Assembly: GCA_937888595.1 (NCBI GenBank)
Contig: CALARK010000022.1
Location: forward strand, 515,276-579,275
Reading direction: 5' to 3'
DNA: 64,000 bases
Source: an uncultured Sterolibacteriaceae bacterium
GTDB taxonomy: Bacteria; Pseudomonadota; Gammaproteobacteria; Burkholderiales; Rhodocyclaceae
A program made the translations under genes and the position numbers. The notes beneath the pieces are model-generated. The model was not told the DNA's origin. It did no database searches and saw nothing but the letters and a program-made list of their open reading frames with translations. Every line of letters starts with the position of its first letter. The stretch's first letter is position 1. Of this stretch, positions 57,465-64,000 are shown one piece after another.

Positions 57465-58133
57465 ATGTGTGGCCGTTATGTCCTGAAAGCGACGCCGGCG
57501 GATCTGGTGAACCGGTTCGGTCTCGACGAATGCGCTGACTTCGGCCCGCGCTACAACATCCCGCCCGGTACCGACATCCCGGTGATTCGCCAGTCGCCGG
57601 AAGGGAAACGGGTGCTGCACCTGCTGCGCTGGGGCCTGGTGCCTCACTGGTCGAAAGATCAAGGCATCGGTGCGAAGCTGAACAATGCCCGCGGTGAAAC
57701 CGTGGCCGGCAAGCCCTCGTTCAGTGATGCCTTCAAGCGCCGGCGTTGCCTGATTCCGGCCTCGGGTTTCTATGAGTGGAAACAGGCAGGCACGATCAAG
57801 CAGCCGTACTACATCAGCCCGAAGTCCGAGGAACCGATGGCGATGGGCGGATTATGGGAGTCGTGGAAGGCACCGGATGGCAGCCTGCTGCGGACCGTCT
57901 GCGTGATTACGACCGGACCGAATGCGGTGATGGCGCCGATTCATGACCGGATGCCGGTGATCATTGCGCCCGAGCACTGGCAAGCCTGGTTGTCCGCACC
58001 CGTGGATGCAATTTCGTCTTTGGTGGCGCCGTGTGACGAAAACCTGATCCAGGCCTGGCCGGTGGATCGTCGGGTGGGCAGGACGCAGGATGACGATGCC
58101 GGCCTGATAGCGCCCATCGAGGATGCGCCATGA
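57465..58133 (+). CDS. SRAP-family abasic-site shield (YedK/HMCES)
   Basis: A 222-residue SOS response-associated peptidase protein. The catalytic set is complete: C2 exposed after Met removal, N74 in NARGE, E104 in GFYEW and H160 in IHDRMP. It forms a thiazolidine crosslink with abasic sites in single-stranded DNA. The ATG at 57465 is fixed because Cys must be residue 2. Confidence 0.95.
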   Translation: MCGRYVLKATPADLVNRFGLDECADFGPRYNIPPGTDIPVIRQSPEGKRVLHLLRWGLVPHWSKDQGIGAKLNNARGETVAGKPSFSDAFKRRRCLIPASGFYEWKQAGTIKQPYYISPKSEEPMAMGGLWESWKAPDGSLLRTVCVITTGPNAVMAPIHDRMPVIIAPEHWQAWLSAPVDAISSLVAPCDENLIQAWPVDRRVGRTQDDDAGLIAPIEDAP

Positions 58134-58207
58134 GTGCCGGGCTTGCGGGATAAAGACGAGCGTCGCCAGCGTGGGGGCTGTGTATCCGACCAGGTCATGC
58201 AGTAGGT

Positions 58208-58888
58208 TCAAGGTTTCCTGAATTCCAGGAAATAGTTCTCGCGCAGAAAGGCGTGCGTGCGTTCCAGCACGAAGCCCGCTGCGGTGATTTCGGTGATCAC
58301 CGTTGCGCGGTCGGCACGGACATGGCCCAATACCCAGGGGCTGGAACGCCCGGGAATCTTCTCGTAGTCGATGACGATCAGCCGTCCGCCCGGTTTGAGG
58401 GCAGCATGGATCGAGGCCAGCATCGCCTGCGGATATTCGAAATGGTGGTAGGTGTCACTGGTGAAGACGAGGTCGATGCTGTTCGCCGCGAGATGTGTGT
58501 CCTTGTTGCCGCCAAGGACGGTGCGTACCTGGGCAAGCCCGGATTTTCGCGCCCGCTCCTCGATGCCGCGCAGGAATTCAGGCGCGATGTCCTGCGCGAT
58601 CACCGTCCCGCCAGCGCCGACTTTTTCGGCAAAAAGCAGGGACAGCGCCCCCGTCCCGGCGCCCACATCGGCGACCACCATGCCGGGTTTGAGCCGGAGG
58701 GCCTCGACGATACCTTGGCGCTGCTCGTAGATTTCGCGGCCCTCGCTCTCGAAGGTCGCCTGCCATTGGAGGTAGTCCGGGTTCTGGTAGTAACGGTTGA
58801 TGCCCGGGGATAGGCTGTGCTCCTGGGCATCAGCCAGGTCAGGAAGCCATGCCAGCAGCAGGGCAATGAGGTAGAGCGTGCGGTTCAT
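58208..58888 (-). CDS. Exported class I SAM-dependent methyltransferase
   Basis: A 226-residue protein from ATG 58886-58888. Residues 1-21 form a signal peptide (MNRTLYLIALLLAWLPDLADA). The SAM motif I is VADVGAGTGALSLL, followed by VIAQDIAPEFL and a conserved TYHHFEYP. A secreted methyltransferase is unusual because SAM is cytoplasmic; an internal start or membrane retention is possible. A repeat copy gives EKVGAGGTVI right after motif I. Confidence 0.82.
   Translation of the reverse strand: MNRTLYLIALLLAWLPDLADAQEHSLSPGINRYYQNPDYLQWQATFESEGREIYEQRQGIVEALRLKPGMVVADVGAGTGALSLLFAEKVGAGGTVIAQDIAPEFLRGIEERARKSGLAQVRTVLGGNKDTHLAANSIDLVFTSDTYHHFEYPQAMLASIHAALKPGGRLIVIDYEKIPGRSSPWVLGHVRADRATVITEITAAGFVLERTHAFLRENYFLEFRKP
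58602..58625 (-). repeat. Dispersed 24-bp repeat, inside methyltransferase gene
   Basis: One mismatch to consensus, translated KVGAGGT between SAM motifs I and II. Confidence 0.85.
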
Positions 58889-58976
58889 GAAGTCCAAATT
58901 TCTAGCGTAACGTGCTGCCATCCTCGATCTCCTCGTAGGGCAAGAGCAGGACAAGAATTGGGGCTGGTGGGCGCCA

Positions 58977-59009
58977 GAAAAACAAAACCCCCTGATTTCT
59001 CAGAGGGTT
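58977..59009 (-). terminator. Intrinsic terminator after tRNA-Val
   Basis: On the minus strand AACCCTCTGA pairs with TCAGGGGGTT around GAAA, followed by a T-rich run. It lies 5 bases past the tRNA. Confidence 0.85.
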
Positions 59010-59013
59010 GTGT

Positions 59014-59088
59014 TGGTGGGCGGTACTGGGATCGAACCAGTGACCCCTGCCGTGTGAAGGCAGTGCTCTACCGCTGAGCTAACCGCCC
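59014..59088 (-). tRNA. tRNA-Val (anticodon CAC), CCA encoded
   Basis: A 75-base cloverleaf: acceptor GGGCGGT pairs with ACCGCCC, D arm AGCTCAGCGGTAGAGC, anticodon stem CTGCC/GGCAG with loop TTCACAC (anticodon CAC), and T arm GGTTCGATCC. ACCA is at the 3' end. It reads GUG codons. Confidence 0.96.
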
Positions 59089-59139
59089 GGTTAGCGTTCG
59101 CCGGGGCCAGGCACCGCCAGCGAGGCGCGCATTATAGCC

Positions 59140-60342
59140 CTACTTGATGACGGCTGCGATGGCCTTGGCGACGTAGTCGATGTTCTTCGTGTTCAGCGCC
59201 GCGACGCAAATGCGGCCGGTGCCGACGGCGTAGATGCCATATTCGGCGCGCATCTTCTCGACTTGCGCGGCAGTCAGGCCGGTGTAGGAGAACATGCCGC
59301 GCTGGACGTTGATGAAGCCGAAGTCCGGCGCTCCGGCGGCAGCCAGCTTCTCGACCAGGCTGGTGCGCATGGCGCGGATGCGATCACGCATGCCGGCCAA
59401 CTCGTCTTCCCACATCTGGCGCAGCTCGGGGCTGGACAGCACGGCTGCGACGACGGCGCCGCCGTGGGTGGGCGGGTTCGAGTAGTTGGTGCGGATCACG
59501 CGCTTCACTTGCGAGAGCACGCGGGCCGACTCGTCCTTGCTGGCGGTGACGATGGTCAGCGCGCCGACGCGCTCGCCGTAGAGCGAGAAGGACTTGGAGA
59601 AGGAGCTGGAGACGAAGAACTGCAGGCCGGAGGCGGCAAAGAGATCCAAAGCAGCCGCGTCCTGCTTGATGCCGTCGGCGAAGCCCTGGTAGGCCATGTC
59701 GATGAAGGCGACGAGGTTCTTTTCCTTGACGGCCGCAACCACTTCAGCCCATTGCGCGGCGGTGAGGTCGGCGCCGGTCGGGTTGTGGCAGCAGGCGTGC
59801 AGCACGACGATGCTCTTGGCGGGCATCGCGGCCAGCGCGGCCTTCATGCCGGCGAAGTCGACGCCGCGGGTGACCGGGTCGTAGTACTTGTAGTCCTTGA
59901 CCGGGAAGCCGGCGGCCTCGAACAGGGCGCGGTGGTTTTCCCAGCTCGGGTCGGAGATGTAGACGGCAGCGTCGGGCAGCAGGCGCTTCAGGTAGTCGGC
60001 GCCGACCTTGAGCGCGCCGGTGCCGCCGAGGCACTGGGCGGTGATGGCGCGGCCGGCGGCCAGCAATTCACTGTCCTTGCCGAACAGCAGGTTCTGCACG
60101 GCGCCGTTGTAGGCGGGCGTGCCTTCGATGGGCTGGTAGCCGCGCGGCGGCTGGGCGGCGAGGCGGGCCTGCTCGGCCTGCTTGACGGCGGCCAGCAGCG
60201 GAATCTTGCCGTCGTCGCCGAAGTAGACGCCGACGCCGAGGTTTACCTTGGCGGGATTGGTTTCGGCGTTGTAGGCTTCATTGAGGCCCAGGATCGGGTC
60301 GCGGGGGGCCATCTCGACGTTGGCGAAGAGGGAAGTGCTCAT
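59140..60342 (-). CDS. Aspartate/aromatic aminotransferase
   Basis: A 400-residue class I aminotransferase. The PLP lysine is in SSSFSKSFSLYGERVG, with HACCHNPTGADLT and SNPPTHGG present. ATG 60340-60342 gives MSTSLFANVEMAPRDPILGL, the tyrB/aspC start. It makes aspartate or aromatic amino acids by transamination with glutamate. The subtype cannot be fixed from the sequence. Confidence 0.93.
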   Translation of the reverse strand: MSTSLFANVEMAPRDPILGLNEAYNAETNPAKVNLGVGVYFGDDGKIPLLAAVKQAEQARLAAQPPRGYQPIEGTPAYNGAVQNLLFGKDSELLAAGRAITAQCLGGTGALKVGADYLKRLLPDAAVYISDPSWENHRALFEAAGFPVKDYKYYDPVTRGVDFAGMKAALAAMPAKSIVVLHACCHNPTGADLTAAQWAEVVAAVKEKNLVAFIDMAYQGFADGIKQDAAALDLFAASGLQFFVSSSFSKSFSLYGERVGALTIVTASKDESARVLSQVKRVIRTNYSNPPTHGGAVVAAVLSSPELRQMWEDELAGMRDRIRAMRTSLVEKLAAAGAPDFGFINVQRGMFSYTGLTAAQVEKMRAEYGIYAVGTGRICVAALNTKNIDYVAKAIAAVIK

Positions 60343-60413
60343 GGCGGCAAAACTCCGGTGCGTGAAAAGGGAAGGAAAACAGGCGCGCAATGATACTCTT
60401 CCGCGCCAAGCAT

Positions 60414-60437
60414 GCCGTCCCGCCGGCACCGACTTTT
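60414..60437 (-). repeat. Dispersed 24-bp repeat upstream of uvrB
   Basis: Two mismatches to consensus, in the divergent aminotransferase-uvrB gap. TATAAA follows at 60440-60445, so the element sits in the likely uvrB promoter. Confidence 0.85.
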
Positions 60438-60452
60438 CTATAAAACTTTCCG

Positions 60453-62500
<2,048 letters not shown>

Positions 62501-62501
<1 letters not shown>

Positions 62502-62524
62502 AAAGTCGGCGCCGGCGGGACGGC
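62501..62524 (+). repeat. Dispersed 24-bp repeat overlapping the uvrB stop
   Basis: One mismatch to consensus; its first A completes the TAA. It lies between the convergent uvrB and yhbY genes. Confidence 0.9.
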
Positions 62525-62526
62525 AG

Positions 62527-62901
62527 TTATTTCTTGCGGGCCTTCTTTTCCAGTGCGGCGGCGGCCTGTTTCTTGGTTTTGGGTGCGGCGGCCTTGCGCC
62601 GGCGCGGTTTCGACGTCGCTTCCTCACCCTCGGGCTTCGGACGCCAGAGGATGAGGATGTTGCCGATGCTTTGTACCGGGGCGCAATCGAGCTCGGTGCA
62701 AATCGCCTCCAGCAGGGCGCTGCGATCTTCGCGCTCGATGCCGTGGAGCTTGACCTTGATCAGCTCGTGGGACTTGAGCGAAAGGTCGATTTCCTTGAAG
62801 ACGTTGGGCGTCAGGCCCTTGTCGGCAATGGCAACGGTCGGGTTCAGGTGATGTGCGGCGGCGCGCAGGGCGCGACGCTCAATGGGAGATAATTCGTTCA
62901 T
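62527..62901 (-). CDS. yhbY: CRM-domain RNA-binding protein YhbY
   Basis: A 124-residue protein: an N-terminal CRM/YhbY domain (LRAAAHHLNPTVAIADKGLTPNVFKEI, ELIKVKL) plus a Lys-rich basic tail (about 95-124). The family binds 50S precursors. It is divergent from rlmE, 15 bases apart, as in many proteobacteria. Confidence 0.93.
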   Translation of the reverse strand: MNELSPIERRALRAAAHHLNPTVAIADKGLTPNVFKEIDLSLKSHELIKVKLHGIEREDRSALLEAICTELDCAPVQSIGNILILWRPKPEGEEATSKPRRRKAAAPKTKKQAAAALEKKARKK

Positions 62902-62916
62902 GGACGGATTCTATCG

Positions 62917-63561
62917 ATGAGTTGGACGACCAAGCAGAAAAAGAAGAGCAAGCAGTGGATGCAGGAGCACATCAACGATCCCTATGTGCAACAGGCGCAG
63001 AAGGAGGGGTGGCGTGCGCGGGCGGTATTCAAGCTCAAGGAGATCGACGAGAAGGACAAGCTGCTCAAGCCCGGCATGACCGTGGTCGACCTCGGCGCGA
63101 CCCCCGGCAGCTGGAGCCAGTATGCGATCAGGCGTATCCAGCCGGGCGGTCGCCTGATCGCGCTCGACCTGCTGGATTTCGAGCCGGTACCCGGCGTGGA
63201 ATTCATCCAGGGTGATTTTCGCGAAGACGAGGTGCTGGAAAAGCTGAAGTCGGCGCTGGCGGGACGGCCCGTCGATCTTGTTTTGTCGGACATGGCACCC
63301 AATATGACGGGTATCGCGGCCACGGACAGTGCGCAGGTGCTCTATCTGGCGGAATTGACGCTGGATTTTGCCCGGCAGCATCTGAAACCCGGCGGCGATT
63401 TGCTGGTCAAGGTGTTCCAGGGTGCCGGCTTCATGGAGTTGCGCCAGGCGATGCAGGCGGCGTTCGCCAGCCTCGCCACGCGCAAGCCGGCCGCCTCGCG
63501 TGATCGGAGTGCGGAGTTGTACCTGCTCGCCCGTAAGAAGCGGGCGAATGACATAGAATGA
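62917..63561 (+). CDS. rlmE: 23S rRNA (uridine-2552-2'-O)-methyltransferase RlmE
   Basis: A 214-residue FtsJ-type methyltransferase modifying U2552 in the peptidyl-transferase A loop. Motifs: VDLGATPGSWSQ, SDMAPNMTG, KVFQGAGFMELRQ. A perfect repeat core is read as KSALAGRP just before the SDMAP motif. It directly precedes ftsH, the classic rlmE-ftsH pair. Confidence 0.96.
   Translation: MSWTTKQKKKSKQWMQEHINDPYVQQAQKEGWRARAVFKLKEIDEKDKLLKPGMTVVDLGATPGSWSQYAIRRIQPGGRLIALDLLDFEPVPGVEFIQGDFREDEVLEKLKSALAGRPVDLVLSDMAPNMTGIAATDSAQVLYLAELTLDFARQHLKPGGDLLVKVFQGAGFMELRQAMQAAFASLATRKPAASRDRSAELYLLARKKRANDIE
63245..63268 (+). repeat. Dispersed repeat, inside rlmE
   Basis: A perfect 20-base core; only two of the four tail positions are A. 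Translated KSALAGR. Confidence 0.85.
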
Positions 63562-63603
63562 AGCCACTGTTTGCTGTACGTCGAGGAAAAGTGAGGTAAG
63601 CAC

Positions 63604-64000
63604 TTGAACAACCTATTCAAAAATCTGGCTGTCTGGCTTGTGATCGGTATCGTGCTGATGACGGTGTTCAACCAGTTCAACACGCGTCAGGCCGCGCAGA
63701 ACACGATGGAGTATTCGGCGTTCCTCGACGAGGTGAAGCAGGGCAAGATCGCCAGGGTGGTGATCCAGGGACGCACGCTCGAAGCGACCACGCAGGAAGG
63801 GCGCAAGATCATCTCCTATGCGCCGGCCGACCTGTGGATGGTCTCCGACCTGCTCAAGAACAACGTGAAGGTGGTCGCCAAGCCCGAGGAGGAACAGTCC
63901 TTCCTCATGAGTCTGTTCGTCTCGTGGTTCCCGATGCTGCTGCTGATCGGCGTGTGGATCTTCTTCATGCGCCAGATGCAGGGCGGCGGCAAGGGCGGCG
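63604..64000 (+). CDS. ftsH: ATP-dependent zinc metalloprotease FtsH, 5' part
   Basis: The first 132 residues of FtsH from TTG 63604: TM1 (about 6-22), a periplasmic domain (YSAFLDEVKQGKIARVVIQG) and TM2 (about 100-120, MLLLIGVWIFFMRQM) into the Gly-rich linker. GAGG is eight bases upstream of the TTG. The AAA and protease domains continue beyond the window. Confidence 0.95.
   Translation, partial: MNNLFKNLAVWLVIGIVLMTVFNQFNTRQAAQNTMEYSAFLDEVKQGKIARVVIQGRTLEATTQEGRKIISYAPADLWMVSDLLKNNVKVVAKPEEEQSFLMSLFVSWFPMLLLIGVWIFFMRQMQGGGKGG

Noticed and set aside
59764..59783. Match of 11 bases to the dispersed repeat in the aminotransferase gene
   Set aside because: The bases encode the invariant HNPTGAD motif, so the similarity follows from the protein; the remainder does not match.
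60343..60452. LexA box upstream of uvrB
   Set aside because: No CTGT-N8-ACAG site is present in the gap.

Overview
The window is high-GC, tightly packed bacterial chromosome, almost certainly from a betaproteobacterium and plausibly a Rhodocyclales member. The evidence is the complete isc operon with hscBA, fdx and iscX, the neighbourhoods gloB/rnhA/dnaQ, hrcA/nadK/recN and yhbY/rlmE/ftsH, and a chemoreceptor with a c-type heme motif. The order-level placement is inference. There is no prophage, CRISPR array, rRNA or insertion sequence. The only tRNA seen is tRNA-Val(CAC). No gene-free stretch exceeds 300 bases.

Layout. 1-9.7 kb (+): end of trmJ, cysE, then an iron-sulfur operon (iscR, two tandem cysteine desulfurase genes, iscU, iscA, hscB, hscA, fdx, iscX) that runs on through an exported rhodanese, tatD and tpx to a bidirectional terminator. 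An IscR-type operator lies before iscR. 9.7-14.0 kb (-): a GAF-GGDEF-EAL protein, a DUF1015 protein and DAHP synthase. 14.2-22.4 kb: an accessory cassette (MarR regulator, ferric-reductase-like flavoprotein, FUSC protein, HlyD adaptor, RbbA-like ABC protein, ABC-2 permease). 22.6-35.5 kb (-): mfd, dnaJ, dnaK and grpE with two clear sigma-32 promoters, a heme-binding chemoreceptor, an acidic Ca-binding-like protein, trxC, hemH, hrcA. 35.6-39.4 kb (+): an orphan adenine methylase, nadK, recN. 39.4-44.5 kb (-): nitrilase, GNAT and homospermidine synthase genes (a probable polyamine operon), an ABC substrate-binding protein and gloB. 44.5-46.4 kb (+): a yafS-like methyltransferase, rnhA, dnaQ. 46.5-56 kb: a KamA-like radical SAM enzyme divergent from a MarR gene, glgB, a CHASE-PAS-GGDEF cyclase and a membrane/stress operon (TerB-like, TerC, Usp, Bax1). 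56-64 kb: a NhaR-like regulator, a small membrane protein, a SRAP protein, an exported methyltransferase, tRNA-Val, an aspartate aminotransferase, uvrB, yhbY, rlmE and the start of ftsH.

The standout is a dispersed 24-bp sequence: four A's followed by the core GTCGGCGCTGGCGGGACGGC. I count 18 good copies and three weaker ones, in both orientations, about one per 3 kb. They lie between genes, on stop codons, as part of terminator-like hairpins, and inside conserved genes (iscS-like, tatD, aroG, mfd, hemH, rlmE, an exported methyltransferase) in several reading frames without breaking them. In rlmE and aroG the copy appears to replace residues rather than add them. This resembles a DNA uptake signal or genome-wide protein-binding site more than an inserted transposon remnant. 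I do not recognise it as a named element.
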